64,000 nt of DNA from Rhizobium anhuiense (GCF_003985145.1 NZ_ML133521.1:1054001-1118000); one strand, 5' to 3'; positions 7,997 to 18,429 are shown, counted from the stretch's first letter. Made by a program: numbers and translations. Notes: generated by a model not told the origin, from the sequence alone.

Positions 7997-9214
7997 TCAG
8001 AGCGCACCGTTCTTCGGCGGCGTCACGCCGTTCAGATGGTAGTTGCCGACGACATGGTATTTCCAGCGCACGGGATCGTGCAGCGTATGGGTGCGGGCAT
8101 TGCGCCAATGGCGGTCGAGATTGAGACCTGTTTGTACCGACGAGGTTCCGGCAAGCTCGAAGAGCGTATTCGCCGCCTCGATCGCCACCTCTGTTGTCAG
8201 CACCTTGGCGGCGGCAACCGCAAGTGTGGCCTCAACCACCTTTTCCTCGGTCGTCTCGACCTGCGCGGCATCGACCTTGTGGCCAGCGCGCTCGACAAGA
8301 GCGGTTGCGGCTTCCAGCCGGATGGCGATCTGGCCGACCTTGGCGATCGTCAGCGGGTCGTCGGAAGCGCGATCGAGGCCGCTATCCATCCACGGGCGGG
8401 ATTTCGTCCTGACGAAATCAAGCGTTTCGGCAAAGGCCGCCCGCGCGATCCCGAGATCGACACCGGCATGGATGATCTGGCCGACGGAACCGATCGTCGT
8501 CGGCCGCTCGAAACCCTTGTGATGGAAGACCACGGAATCGGCGCTGACATAGACATTGTCGAGGATCGTCGTGCCGCTGCCGGTGGTGCGCTGGCCGAAG
8601 CCGTCCCAGTCGTCGACGATCTCGACGCCTTCGGTGCCCTTCGGCACGAAGGCCATTGTCAGCCGATCCTCCGGATCGAGCGCGAAGACGGTGACCCAGT
8701 CGGCGAAGAGAACGCCGGTCGAATAGAATTTGCGGCCGTTGATCCGGTAGCCCGGACCATCGCGGGTGATGCGCGTGTTGTAATGGCCGACCGTCTTGGT
8801 GCCGCGCTCGGAAAGCGCATTGCCGAAACGATCGCCGGCCAGCACACGGCCGAAGAAATAGCGCTGCTGCTCCTCGCCGCCATCGGTTCTAAGCGCCTCA
8901 AGAATATAGAAATGGTTCTGCGGGATCTGGCCGATCGAACCATCCGCCTCCGACAGGATCGCAGTGATCTCGGCAAGCACGGCGTTGGAGACGTCGAGCC
9001 CGCCATATTGCGCAGGCACGGTGATCGCGAGCAGACCGGACTGGGCGAGAAGATCGAGTTCGGTAAACGGCAGGATCCGGTCGGCATCGCGCTCGGCGGC
9101 GCGCGCGGCAAATTGCGCCGCCAGTCTGCGGGCGGTGGCGATCGCTTCCTCGTCGCTGCCGATACGGGCGGCCACGGGCCGGATCTGATCTGTTGACCTC
9201 AGCACTGTGTTCAT
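7997..9214 (-). CDS. SfnB-family sulfur acquisition oxidoreductase
   Basis: With start at 9214 the protein has 405 residues, close to the SfnB family length. It has the acyl-CoA dehydrogenase fold: LLAITVPAQYGGLDVSNAVL, EADGSIGQIPQNHFYILEAL, GYRINGRKFYSTG, DDWDGFGQRTTGSGTT and the C-terminal DRHWRNARTHTLHDPVRWKY. SfnB is known from Pseudomonas putida as a reduced-flavin-dependent enzyme induced under sulfate limitation. The ATG at 9214 is chosen over one 63 bases upstream because GGAG precedes it and similarity begins there. It is divergent from the LLM gene at 9538 across 323 bases. Confidence 0.9.
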   Translation of the reverse strand: MNTVLRSTDQIRPVAARIGSDEEAIATARRLAAQFAARAAERDADRILPFTELDLLAQSGLLAITVPAQYGGLDVSNAVLAEITAILSEADGSIGQIPQNHFYILEALRTDGGEEQQRYFFGRVLAGDRFGNALSERGTKTVGHYNTRITRDGPGYRINGRKFYSTGVLFADWVTVFALDPEDRLTMAFVPKGTEGVEIVDDWDGFGQRTTGSGTTILDNVYVSADSVVFHHKGFERPTTIGSVGQIIHAGVDLGIARAAFAETLDFVRTKSRPWMDSGLDRASDDPLTIAKVGQIAIRLEAATALVERAGHKVDAAQVETTEEKVVEATLAVAAAKVLTTEVAIEAANTLFELAGTSSVQTGLNLDRHWRNARTHTLHDPVRWKYHVVGNYHLNGVTPPKNGAL

Positions 9215-9537
9215 CGATGTCTCCAATTCTGACGAGCCTATCGGTGAAAGAAATCGAGCGTCGAGATAAGAGCACAAATTCTATAGAAGCCATCGAAAAT
9301 GAAAAGTGTTTGCTTATCAGTCTCCAACCGCCGCGATTAGGGTTTGCGTTCTGCACCGGCGCGGCCAAGGTAGCTTGGCAAGCGATAAAATTCCCACCCG
9401 GAATTGCCGCTTCCGGTCTCGATTTGATTTCGGCGACTTCCTACGTAACCGATATCCCGCTGCGTCGCCGCGACGGTTGCAGAAAGAACGCCCAATGCGG
9501 GGCAGGCGACCGCCTTGCCCGATCCATGAGGAAAGTC
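9215..9537. promoter_or_regulatory. Divergent promoter region with TTCTATAGAA palindrome
   Basis: This 323-base gap separates the SfnB-like and LLM starts and holds no convincing gene; reading frames through it have coding-unlike composition. It has an AT-rich part at 9262-9320 containing a perfect 10-base palindrome TTCTATAGAA (9279-9288), which could be an operator. No clear -35/-10 pair could be fixed. Confidence 0.4.
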
Positions 9538-10872
9538 ATGACCCCACGGCAGTTGCGCCTCGGCGCCTTCATGCGTCCCGTCAGCCTGCACACCGGCGCG
9601 TGGCGCTATCCCGGTTCCTATCCCGACGCCAATTTCAATTTCGCCCATCTGAAGTCCTTCGCGCAGGCGCTGGAACGGGCGAAATTCGACGCCTTCTTCA
9701 TGGCCGATCACCTTGCCGTGCTCAACATGCCTGTGGAGGCGCTGAGGCGCAGCCACACCGTGACCTCCTTCGAGCCCTTCACGCTGCTATCGGCGCTGGC
9801 GGCGGTGACGGAGCGTATCGGCCTCGTCGCCACCGCTTCCACCACTTTCGACGAGCCCTATCACATCGCTCGTCGCTTCGCCTCGCTCGACCATATCAGT
9901 GGCGGCCGCGCCGGCTGGAATATCGTCACGACGTCCAACCCCGACGCCGCGCTCAATTTCGGCCTGGACGAACATGTGGAGCATGGCGAACGTTATCACC
10001 GTGCGCGGGAATTCTACGATGTCGTGACCGGGCTGTGGGACAGTTTCGCCGACGATGCCTTCATCCGCGACCGGGAGAGCGGCCAGTTCTTCGATCCGGA
10101 AAAGATGCATGTGCTCGCCCACAAAGGCGAGGAACTCAGCGTCCGCGGGCCGCTCAATATCGCCCGGCCGCCGCAGGGCTGGCCCGTCATCGTCCAGGCC
10201 GGCCAGTCCGATCCCGGCCGCCAGCTTGCCGCGGAGACCGCCGAGATGGTCTTCTGTTCGCCGCGCGATCTTGCCGCCGGCAAGGCGCTCTATGCCGACA
10301 TCAAGTCCCGCATGGAAGCCATCGGCCGCAAGCGCGACCATCTGAAGATCCTGCCCGCCGCCTTCGTCATCGTCGGCGACAGCATCGAGGAGGCGCGCGC
10401 CAAACGCGCCACGCTCGACAGTCTGGTGCATTACGACAGCGCCATCGCGTCGCTTTCGATCGCGCTCGGTCACGACGCTTCGGGCTTCGATCCCGATGCG
10501 CCGCTGCCGGCCGATATTCCCGACACCAATGCCAGCAAGACCGGCCGCGCTCAGGTGCTGAAGCTTGCGGCGGAGGAAAATCTGACCGTGCGTCAGCTGG
10601 CGCAGCGCTATGGCGGCTATGCCGGCCTTGCCTTCGTCGGTACCGCGGCCAGTATCGCCGACGAGATGGAACGCTGGCTCGACGAGGAAGGTTCGGACGG
10701 CTTCAACGTCGTCTTCCCCTATCTGCCGCAGGGTCTCCTCGACGTCACCGAACGGCTGGTTCCCGAGCTGCAGCGCCGCGGTCTGTTCCGCAGCGAATAC
10801 GAAGGCACGACACTGCGCGAACATCTCGGATTGCCGCGGCCGGAAAACCGGTTCTTCCCTGCTGGCACATGA
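9538..10872 (+). CDS. LLM-class FMN-dependent monooxygenase (NtaA/SnaA/DszA family), second copy
   Basis: The 444-residue protein has the same family blocks as the gene at 1391: LRLGAFMRPVSLHTGAWRYP near the start, FDAFFMADHLAVLN, HISGGRAGWNIVTTSNPDAA, PVIVQAGQSDPGRQLAA and FVGTAASIADEMERWLDEEG. The two differ clearly in sequence, so they are old paralogues with probably different substrates. The ATG at 9538 is preferred to one 12 bases upstream because GAGGAAAG lies just before it. It should need a partner flavin reductase that is not encoded here. The divergent SfnB-like gene suggests a shared sulfur-scavenging role, by inference. Confidence 0.93.
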   Translation: MTPRQLRLGAFMRPVSLHTGAWRYPGSYPDANFNFAHLKSFAQALERAKFDAFFMADHLAVLNMPVEALRRSHTVTSFEPFTLLSALAAVTERIGLVATASTTFDEPYHIARRFASLDHISGGRAGWNIVTTSNPDAALNFGLDEHVEHGERYHRAREFYDVVTGLWDSFADDAFIRDRESGQFFDPEKMHVLAHKGEELSVRGPLNIARPPQGWPVIVQAGQSDPGRQLAAETAEMVFCSPRDLAAGKALYADIKSRMEAIGRKRDHLKILPAAFVIVGDSIEEARAKRATLDSLVHYDSAIASLSIALGHDASGFDPDAPLPADIPDTNASKTGRAQVLKLAAEENLTVRQLAQRYGGYAGLAFVGTAASIADEMERWLDEEGSDGFNVVFPYLPQGLLDVTERLVPELQRRGLFRSEYEGTTLREHLGLPRPENRFFPAGT

Positions 10873-10900
10873 GGCGTCGCCGCCGCTGGAATGGACGAAC

Positions 10901-10925
10901 CTCGCTTCCGCTTTCCGGAAGCGAG
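10901..10925. terminator. Hairpin between convergent genes
   Basis: CTCGCTTCCG-ctttc-CGGAAGCGAG is a perfect 10-base-pair stem with a 5-base loop in the 63 bases between the LLM stop and the LacI-family stop. No T run follows on either side, so it is a hairpin terminator by position rather than a full intrinsic terminator. Confidence 0.55.
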
Positions 10926-10935
10926 CCGATAGCGC

Positions 10936-11979
10936 TCAGGCCATGACCCCGACCTGAAACGCATCGCTCTCACCCATTATCAGTTCGAGAGGCCAGACGA
11001 TGTTGCGGCTCTCGTTCGGATAGAATTCCCGATAGGCCTGCATGTTGGCGAGAAGCATCCGGCCGAGCGCGACGCCGAGATCGTAGAGCGAGATACGGAA
11101 GCAGCTGAGCGACGGCTGCAAGAACCGTGCACGAGGAGCGTCGCGGAAGCCGATCACCGCAAGATCGCGGCCGGGCATGACACCTGATTCCATCAGGCGG
11201 CGGTAAAGGCCGATCGCCATCAGCTCATAGATCAGGATCACCGCCGTCGGCCGTTCTTCGAGCAGCAGCAGTTCATGGGCCGCCTGGTAACCACCCCGTT
11301 CGCTCGACTTGACGCGGATGACGAGTGCCGGGTTGAATGCGATACCGTGTCGTTCGAGTGCGCGGCGATAACTTTCGACAAAGAGATAACCGAGATTGGC
11401 TTCGCTCGACGGCGCGGTGATCGCGATCCGACGATGCCCCAGCGCGACCAGCCGCTCGACGGCATGGTCGGCCACGCCCTCGAAATCGAGATCGATCCAT
11501 GGAAAATCGCCGGCCGAAAGGCTGCGGCCGAGCGCCACGAAGGGGATCTTCGCCCGCGACAGAAAGTCGATGCGCCGGTCGACGCGCTGCGTGTCCGCGA
11601 TGATCATCGCATCGACGATGCGCCGTGCCACCATCCGCTTCAGATATTCGTGCGGGTCCTCGTCGCTCGGGCAGGGCAGCATCACGAGGTCGAGCTTGTG
11701 GCGGGCAAAGACGCTCTGCAGGCCGCTGGTGACGCCAAGGAAGAAGTTGTCGGCATTCTCGACCGTCTCCTTGCTGGATTCGATCATCAACCCGATGACC
11801 TTCGTCTCTCCCTGACGCAGGCTCCGCCCAGACTGGTTGGCGACATAGCCGAGTTCCTCGGCCGCAGCCAGCACGCGCCGGCGGGTTTCCTCGTTGACAT
11901 CGGGCTTGCCGTTCAGGGCGCGCGAGACCGTGCCGATCGAAATATCCAGGTGGTCGGCGAGCTGGCGAATCCCTTTCAT
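10936..11979 (-). CDS. LacI-family transcriptional regulator
   Basis: The 347-residue protein begins with the LacI helix-turn-helix (KGIRQLADHLDISIGTVSRA at residues 2-21, hinge helix around GYVANQSGRSLRQG), followed by a sugar-binding periplasmic-type core (VIGLMIES, VDAMIIAD, LGHRRIAITAPSS, RDLAVIGFRD). It most likely represses the divergent sugar operon at 12218, whose promoter carries a LacI-type palindrome. An ATG 24 bases further upstream lies inside the repeat element at 11996, so the start at 11979 is preferred. The inducer is unknown but probably the imported sugar or a derivative. Confidence 0.93.
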   Translation of the reverse strand: MKGIRQLADHLDISIGTVSRALNGKPDVNEETRRRVLAAAEELGYVANQSGRSLRQGETKVIGLMIESSKETVENADNFFLGVTSGLQSVFARHKLDLVMLPCPSDEDPHEYLKRMVARRIVDAMIIADTQRVDRRIDFLSRAKIPFVALGRSLSAGDFPWIDLDFEGVADHAVERLVALGHRRIAITAPSSEANLGYLFVESYRRALERHGIAFNPALVIRVKSSERGGYQAAHELLLLEERPTAVILIYELMAIGLYRRLMESGVMPGRDLAVIGFRDAPRARFLQPSLSCFRISLYDLGVALGRMLLANMQAYREFYPNESRNIVWPLELIMGESDAFQVGVMA

Positions 11980-11995
11980 CGGTGGCGATTTTCCC

Positions 11996-12108
11996 CAGAG
12001 CATGATGCCGAAAAGTGTGCGCGGTTTTCGGACGACATCATGCTCTGTTTCTTTGGTTTAGATCAGGATTCAGATTTTAGGCCGACCCGGCCTAAAATCG
12101 TCCGGATC
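11996..12108. repeat. Composite palindromic rhizobial repeat, two hairpins
   Basis: Hairpin 1 pairs CAGAGCATGATG (11996-12007) with CATCATGCTCTG (12036-12047), with an inner CCGAAAA/TTTTCGG. Hairpin 2 pairs ATTTTAGGCCG (12074-12084) with CGGCCTAAAAT (12088-12098), with near-symmetric GATCAGGA/TCCGGATC outside. The first hairpin matches a dispersed intergenic repeat I recall from many Rhizobium and related genomes. It separates the LacI gene from the operon promoter. The family assignment is from memory. Confidence 0.75.
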
Positions 12109-12128
12109 AATTTGGCATCTGACCTCTA

Positions 12129-12172
12129 TTGACACGGCAAAAAGTTTCCGCATACAGTCGTAAACGTTTACG
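12129..12172 (+). promoter_or_regulatory. Promoter with LacI-type operator for the sugar operon
   Basis: TTGACA (12129-12134), 17 bases, then ATACAG (12152-12157) form a plausible sigma-70 promoter. Directly after it, CGTAAACGTTTACG (12159-12172) is a perfect 14-base palindrome of LacI/GalR type with the central CG step, placed where transcription should start. The LacI-family gene is divergent, so repression by that protein is the simple reading. Confidence 0.8.
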
Positions 12173-12217
12173 GAGTGCGTGTCACTAGGAGTTGGCGCCA
12201 TTCTCTCGGAGGAAATC

Positions 12218-13252
12218 GTGAAATTTAGTGCCATTCTGTGCGGGTGCGGAGCTATGTCCAAAGGTTGGTTGCGCGCGATCGCTTCCAACCCTCTGCTGGC
12301 CGATGCCATCACCATTGTCGGCCTCGTCGACCTGAACCGGAAGACGGCGGAAACGCTTGCCGCGGAATTCGGCCTCGAGGACGCCGTCATCGGTTCGGAC
12401 CTGGCTGACGTCATCGCCGCCACCAAGGCCGATCTGGTCTTCGACATCGTCATTCCCTCGGCTCGATACGACGTCGTCTCGACGGCGCTGAAGGCCGGCT
12501 GCCATGTGCTCAGTGAAAAGCCGATGGCCGCTTCGCTTGCCGAGGGCGCTACGCTGATCGATCTTGCCGCCGAGACCGGGCGCATCCACGCTGTCATCCA
12601 GAACCGCCGCTTCATATCGGGGGTCCGGCGTCTTCGCCGTTTCGTCGACAGCGGCGCGATCGGCGACCTTACCGGCATCCATTGCGACTTCTTCATCGCG
12701 CCGCATTTCGGCGGCTTCCGCGAAGAGATGGACAACGTCCTGCTTCTCGACATGGCGATCCACACCTTCGATGCGGCGCGCTACGTCGCCGATAGGAAGC
12801 CGCTCGCCGTCTATTGCGTCGAGCGCAATCCAAAGGGTTCGTGGTATCGGCACGGCGCCTCGGCCAACGCCATTTTCGAATTTTCCGACGACATCGTCTT
12901 CACCTATCGCGGCTCCTGGTGCGCCGAGGGTGAGCGAACCAGCTGGGAAAGCCAGTGGCGCCTCGTCGGCTCGAAGGGAATGCTCACCTGGGATGGCGAA
13001 GAGAATTTCAAGGCGGCCGTTGCCGGCGAAGAGCCCGGCCTTCTGCATGGCTTTGCAGCCGTAAACGTTCCCGGTCCGGAACACGATGAAGAAACCCATG
13101 GCCATGCCAGCGTCATCGCCGATTTCATCGCGGCGATCAGCACCGGCAAGCAGCCCGAGACGGTCAATTCCGACAATATCAGAAGCCTTGCCATGGTCTT
13201 CGGCGCAATCGAAAGCGCTAAGACCGGCAAGCGCGTCGAAATTTCAGCATAG
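12218..13252 (+). CDS. Gfo/Idh/MocA-family oxidoreductase
   Basis: The 344-residue protein begins at a GTG preceded by GGAGGAAATC. It has an N-terminal Rossmann fold (ILCGCGAMSKGW) and the family dyad VLSEKPMAAS, where the EKP lysine is the usual catalytic residue, followed by VIQNRRFISGVRRLR and the substrate block MDNVLLLDMAIHTFDAARY containing the conserved D-x3-H. Members are cytosolic NAD(P)-dependent dehydrogenases or isomerases acting on sugars, inositols and related alcohols. It is the first gene of an operon with a sugar isomerase and an ABC importer, so it probably starts catabolism of the imported sugar. Confidence 0.93.
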   Translation: MKFSAILCGCGAMSKGWLRAIASNPLLADAITIVGLVDLNRKTAETLAAEFGLEDAVIGSDLADVIAATKADLVFDIVIPSARYDVVSTALKAGCHVLSEKPMAASLAEGATLIDLAAETGRIHAVIQNRRFISGVRRLRRFVDSGAIGDLTGIHCDFFIAPHFGGFREEMDNVLLLDMAIHTFDAARYVADRKPLAVYCVERNPKGSWYRHGASANAIFEFSDDIVFTYRGSWCAEGERTSWESQWRLVGSKGMLTWDGEENFKAAVAGEEPGLLHGFAAVNVPGPEHDEETHGHASVIADFIAAISTGKQPETVNSDNIRSLAMVFGAIESAKTGKRVEISA

Positions 13253-13263
13253 GATGACATGAC

Positions 13264-14166
13264 GTGAGCAACCCTGCAAAATCCATTCGCATCGGCACCA
13301 TGGTCAGCGGCAACAAGGGCGATACCGCAAGCCGCATCGGCGATATCGCCGATATGGGCTTCGAAAGCTTCGAACCCTTCTTCTGGCAAACGACCAAGGG
13401 CCAGGACCTTGCCGAACTCGGCAAGCGTTGCCTCGATGCGATCGGCAACCGCGACATCACCATCTCGACGCTCGGCATGTTCGGCAATCCGCTTGAGGAA
13501 ACCGAAATCGACCTCGAAACGCTGCAGGGCTGGAAGGATTGCATCGACAATGCCCATCACTTCGGCGCCACCTGCGTTGCCGGCTTCACCGGCCGCATCC
13601 GCGGCAAACCGCTGACCGACAGCCTGCCGCGCTACAAGCAGATCTGGAGCGAGCTTGCCAAGCGCGCCGCCGACAAGGGCATCAAGATCGCCTTTGAAAA
13701 CTGCGCCATGGACGGCAATTGGGCGACCGGCGACTGGAACATCGCCCACAATCCCGATGCGTGGGAACTGATCTTCAACGAGACCCCTGATGATAATATC
13801 GGCCTGGAATGGGAACCGTGCCATCAGATGGTCTATCTGATCGACCCCTTGCCGCAGATCCGCAAATGGGCGCACAAGTTCTTCCATGTCCACGGCAAGG
13901 ACGCGACCATCCGCTGGGAGGTCATCAAGGAACACGGTATCTTCGGCAAGGAGAAGTTCGTCTTCATGCGCACGCCGGGCTTCGGCGACAGCAACTGGAC
14001 CGACATCATTTCCGAGCTGCGCCTGGCCGGCTGGTCGGGCTCGATCGACATCGAGGGCTGGCACGACCCTGTCTATCGCGACGCGCTTGAAATGACCGGC
14101 CAGGTCTATGCGCTCAACCACCTCAAGCATGCCCGGGGCGGCGAATTCGTCGTCGATCCGGCCTGA
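13264..14166 (+). CDS. Sugar phosphate isomerase/epimerase (AP endonuclease 2 family)
   Basis: The 300-residue TIM-barrel protein belongs to the AP_endonuc_2 superfamily that includes IolE, IolI and hydroxypyruvate isomerases. Putative metal ligands are Glu in KIAFENCA, Asp/Glu in IGLEWEPCH, His in FFHVHGKD and Glu in GSIDIEGWHD. The start is GTG. It follows the dehydrogenase gene by 11 bases, and the pair resembles inositol-type or keto-sugar catabolic steps. The exact reaction cannot be assigned. Confidence 0.9.
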   Translation: MSNPAKSIRIGTMVSGNKGDTASRIGDIADMGFESFEPFFWQTTKGQDLAELGKRCLDAIGNRDITISTLGMFGNPLEETEIDLETLQGWKDCIDNAHHFGATCVAGFTGRIRGKPLTDSLPRYKQIWSELAKRAADKGIKIAFENCAMDGNWATGDWNIAHNPDAWELIFNETPDDNIGLEWEPCHQMVYLIDPLPQIRKWAHKFFHVHGKDATIRWEVIKEHGIFGKEKFVFMRTPGFGDSNWTDIISELRLAGWSGSIDIEGWHDPVYRDALEMTGQVYALNHLKHARGGEFVVDPA

Positions 14167-14228
14167 TGACATCGTTTCCGGCAAGGAGGAATTGCCGGAC
14201 ACGGGGATAACCACAAAGGAGGAGAACC

Positions 14229-15461
14229 ATGGCTATCCGCAAATATGCAATTCTGGGAGCGCTTGCCCTTGCAGGCGTCTCGCTGTTCGGTCTTTCGGCC
14301 AAGGCCGAGGACGTCACGCTGACGCTCTGGTCGCTTGACAAGGACACCCAGCCGGCGCCGAACCTCGTCAAGGAGTTCAACGCCCAGAACAACGGCATCA
14401 AGATCGAATACCGGCTGATCCAGTTCGACGACGTCGTCACCGAGGCGATGCGCGCCTATGCCACCGGCCAGGCGCCCGATATCATCGCCGTCGACAATCC
14501 CGAGCATGCGCTGTTCTCGTCGCGCGGCGCCTTCCTCGATCTTACCGACATGATCGCCAAGTCGACCGTCATCAAGCCGGAGAATTATTTCCCCGGACCG
14601 CTGAAATCGGTCGAGTGGGACGGCAAGTATTTTGGTGTGCCGAAGGCGACCAACACGATCGCGCTTTACTACAACAAGGATATGTTCAAGGCGAAGGGCC
14701 TCGATCCGGCGAAGCCGCCGCAGACCTGGGACGAGCTGGTCGAGGATGCGCGCAAGCTGACCGACCCCGCCAAGAACGTCTACGGTCTCGCCTTCTCGGC
14801 CAAGGCCAACGAGGAGGGCACCTTCCAGTTCCTTCCCTGGGCCCAGATGGGCGGCGGCAGCTATGAGCACATCAATGCCGACGGCGCGGTGAAGGCGCTG
14901 GAGATCTGGAAGACGATCATGGACGAGAAGCTCGCTTCTCCCGATACGCTGACGCGCGGTCAGTGGGATTCGACCGGAACCTTCAACTCGGGCAATGCGG
15001 CCATGGCGATCTCCGGTCCGTGGGAACTCGACCGTATGACGCAGGAAGCGAAATTCGATTGGGGCGTCACTCTGCTCCCAGTTCCGAAGGAAGGGGCCGA
15101 ACGCTCCTCGGCCATGGGCGACTTCAACTGGGCGATCTTCGCCACCAGTAAACATCCGGCCGAAGCCTTCAAGGCGCTCGAATATTTCGCCTCGCAGGAC
15201 GACAAGATGTTCAAGAACTTCGGCCAGCTTCCGGCCCGTTCCGACATCTCGATCCCCGAAAGCGGCCAACCGCTGAAGGATGCCGCCCTCAAGGTCTTCC
15301 TCGAACAGCTGAAATACGCCAAGCCGCGCGGTCCGCATCCGCAATGGCCGAAGATCTCCAAGGCGATTCAGGACGCCATCCAGGCGGCATTGACCGGCCA
15401 GATGAGCCCGAAGGACGCGCTCGACCAGGCCGCCGACAAGATCAAGGCAGTACTAGGCTGA
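14229..15461 (+). CDS. Carbohydrate ABC transporter substrate-binding protein
   Basis: The 410-residue protein is a family 1 binding protein (SBP_bac_1, MalE/UgpB type). A signal peptide ([20 protein letters not shown]) cleaves near residue 26, and the mature part begins [19 protein letters not shown]. Family blocks include [20 protein letters not shown] and [23 protein letters not shown] precedes the ATG. It delivers a sugar to the two permeases and ATPase that follow. A 30-base palindrome separates it from the first permease gene, as often seen where the binding protein is made in excess. Confidence 0.95.
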   Translation: MAIRKYAILGALALAGVSLFGLSAKAEDVTLTLWSLDKDTQPAPNLVKEFNAQNNGIKIEYRLIQFDDVVTEAMRAYATGQAPDIIAVDNPEHALFSSRGAFLDLTDMIAKSTVIKPENYFPGPLKSVEWDGKYFGVPKATNTIALYYNKDMFKAKGLDPAKPPQTWDELVEDARKLTDPAKNVYGLAFSAKANEEGTFQFLPWAQMGGGSYEHINADGAVKALEIWKTIMDEKLASPDTLTRGQWDSTGTFNSGNAAMAISGPWELDRMTQEAKFDWGVTLLPVPKEGAERSSAMGDFNWAIFATSKHPAEAFKALEYFASQDDKMFKNFGQLPARSDISIPESGQPLKDAALKVFLEQLKYAKPRGPHPQWPKISKAIQDAIQAALTGQMSPKDALDQAADKIKAVLG

Positions 15462-15487
15462 TCATTGGCTGCGAGCGAGCCGCTTGC

Positions 15488-15517
15488 TCCCTCTTCTCCC
15501 CGCGGGGAGAAGAGGGA
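15488..15517. repeat. Perfect 30-base palindrome between binding-protein and permease genes
   Basis: TCCCTCTTCTCCCCG is followed directly by its reverse complement, giving a 30-base palindrome within the 174-base gap. The CTTCTCCCCGCGGGGAGAAG core is a common dispersed intergenic motif in Rhizobiaceae as I recall. A strong hairpin here would stabilise the upstream message or reduce read-through into the permease genes. Confidence 0.75.
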
Positions 15518-15635
15518 CCGGAAGCAACGCGTCTTTTAACCGGATGAGCCTCGGTTCATCTCTTCATTTCCTCCCGGCAGGGGCCGTCTTCCGCATCATG
15601 CGCCAGGCGGCCCCGTTCGGAGTATCGGAGGACCC

Positions 15636-16538
15636 ATGAAAAGGATCCTGATGAGCGTCAGGGACGGTCGCGGTTTCGATATCGTGCTGGTCGCTTTCCC
15701 GCTCGGCTTTCTGTTCCTGATGGCGGGGCTGCCGCTGATCTACAATGTCGTGATGAGCTTCCAGGAGGTCGACATGTTCAGCCTCGGGACCTTCTCGCGT
15801 CCTTTCGTCGGCTTCAAGAATTATACTGACCTCTTCGCGCAGCCGGAAACGCTGCCGATCCTCTACAACACCATCATCTTCGTCACCGGCTCCATCGCCG
15901 GCCAGTTCCTGATCGGCTTCGGGCTGGCGCTGTTCTTCTGGGTCAATTTCCCCGGCGCCTCATGGATGCGCGGACTGTTCCTCGTCTCCTGGGTGATGCC
16001 CGGCCTCGTCGTCGGCGCCATCTGGAACTGGATTCTCTCGGGCGATTTCGGCGTGCTGAACTTCATCCTCAGGGAAAGCGGCATCATCTCCGGCAATATC
16101 TTCTGGCGCTCGGACCCGCATTATTCGCTCTATGCCGTCATCATCGCCAATATCTGGCTCGGCACCTCCTTCAACATGATCCTGTTGTCCGTCGGTCTCG
16201 CCGGCATTCCCGCCGATCTCTACGAAGCGGCCGAACTCGACGGCGCCAATATCTGGCAGCGCTTCTGGACGATCACGCTGCCGATGATGCGCTCGACCAT
16301 CGGCGCGATCATCGCGCTCGGTCTGATCTTCACCCTGCAGCAGTTCGATCTCTTCGCCGCGATCACCTCGGGCGGGCCGAACAACTCGTCGAACGTCACA
16401 CAATACTGGGCCTGGGATCTCTCCTTCCGACAATACGACTTCGCCAAGGGTGCGACGATCTCCGTCATCATGATTGTCTTCGTCATGTTCGCCTCCGTCG
16501 TCTATGTCCGGTCCACACGCCACGAGGTGCGCGGATGA
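15636..16538 (+). CDS. Carbohydrate ABC transporter permease (MalF/UgpA type)
   Basis: The 300-residue membrane protein has about six transmembrane segments and the BPD_transp_1 coupling loop (EAAELDGANIWQRFWTITLP, residues about 197-216), the EAA motif contacting the ATPase. A hydrophobic segment follows a short cytoplasmic N-terminus. GGAGG precedes the ATG. Its stop overlaps the next permease gene (ATGA), consistent with a heterodimeric channel. Confidence 0.95.
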   Translation: MKRILMSVRDGRGFDIVLVAFPLGFLFLMAGLPLIYNVVMSFQEVDMFSLGTFSRPFVGFKNYTDLFAQPETLPILYNTIIFVTGSIAGQFLIGFGLALFFWVNFPGASWMRGLFLVSWVMPGLVVGAIWNWILSGDFGVLNFILRESGIISGNIFWRSDPHYSLYAVIIANIWLGTSFNMILLSVGLAGIPADLYEAAELDGANIWQRFWTITLPMMRSTIGAIIALGLIFTLQQFDLFAAITSGGPNNSSNVTQYWAWDLSFRQYDFAKGATISVIMIVFVMFASVVYVRSTRHEVRG

Positions 16539-17358
16539 ATACGACCAACCGCGACCGCCTGATGCTCGCCATATCGGTCGTCATGGCGGCGATCTATCTC
16601 TTCCCGCTCTACTGGATGTACATCACCGCGCTAAAAAGCGGCTCGGAGATGTTCGCGACGCCGCCGAGCTTCTGGCCGGCCGCGCCGCAATGGGCCACCT
16701 ATGCCTATGTCTGGGAAAGCCGTGACATGGGCCGCTATCTCTGGAATTCCCTGGTGATCGCACTCGGCTCCATGGCGCTCATCACCCTGCTCGGGGTCGG
16801 CTGCGCCTATGTGCTCGCCAGATACCGCAATGTCTGGGTGGATATCGGCCTGTTCCTCATCCTCATGCTGCAGGTCTTGCCGGCCTCGCTGATGATCACG
16901 CCGATCTTCGTCGGCTTTTCGCAGATCGGCATGCTGGACTATCCAAGGCTTGCCGTCATCATCGCGGTCGCGGCAAAGAGCATGCCCTTCTTCGTCATCC
17001 TGGTGCGCGCCACCTTCATGAGCGTTCCCCAGGAGCTCGAGGAGGCGGCCCTCGTCGACGGCAATTCACGTGTCGGCGCTTTCTTCAACATCGTCCTGCC
17101 GCTTGCCCGCAACGGCATCCTGGTCAGCGCCATCCTGATCTTCATGCAGGCCTTCGGCGAATTCGTCTATTCGAAGTCGATGATCCAGGCGGTCGAGCTT
17201 CAGCCGGCAAGCGTCGGCCTCAATTCCTTCATGGGGCCGAACACCAACGAGTGGAACAACATCATGGCCTACGCCACGATGTATGTGACGCCGATCCTCG
17301 CCATCTTCGTTCTCTTGCAGCGCCGCATCGTATCCGGCCTCACCTCTGGAGCCCTCAA

Positions 17359-17362
<4 letters not shown>
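16535..17362 (+). CDS. Carbohydrate ABC transporter permease (MalG/UgpE type)
   Basis: The 275-residue protein has six predicted membrane segments and the EAA loop (EEAALVDGNSRVGAFFNIVLP). The start at 16535 overlaps the preceding stop by four bases and gives the normal MalG length; longer upstream reading frames run through the previous gene and are not real. It pairs with the MalF-type protein and couples to the ATPase encoded next, whose start again overlaps its stop. Confidence 0.95.

Positions 17363-18429
<1,067 letters not shown>

Noticed and set aside
13060..13073. Second LacI-like operator CCGTAAACGTTCCC inside the dehydrogenase gene
   Set aside because: Only one arm and the centre match, and it is within coding sequence; chance is not excluded.
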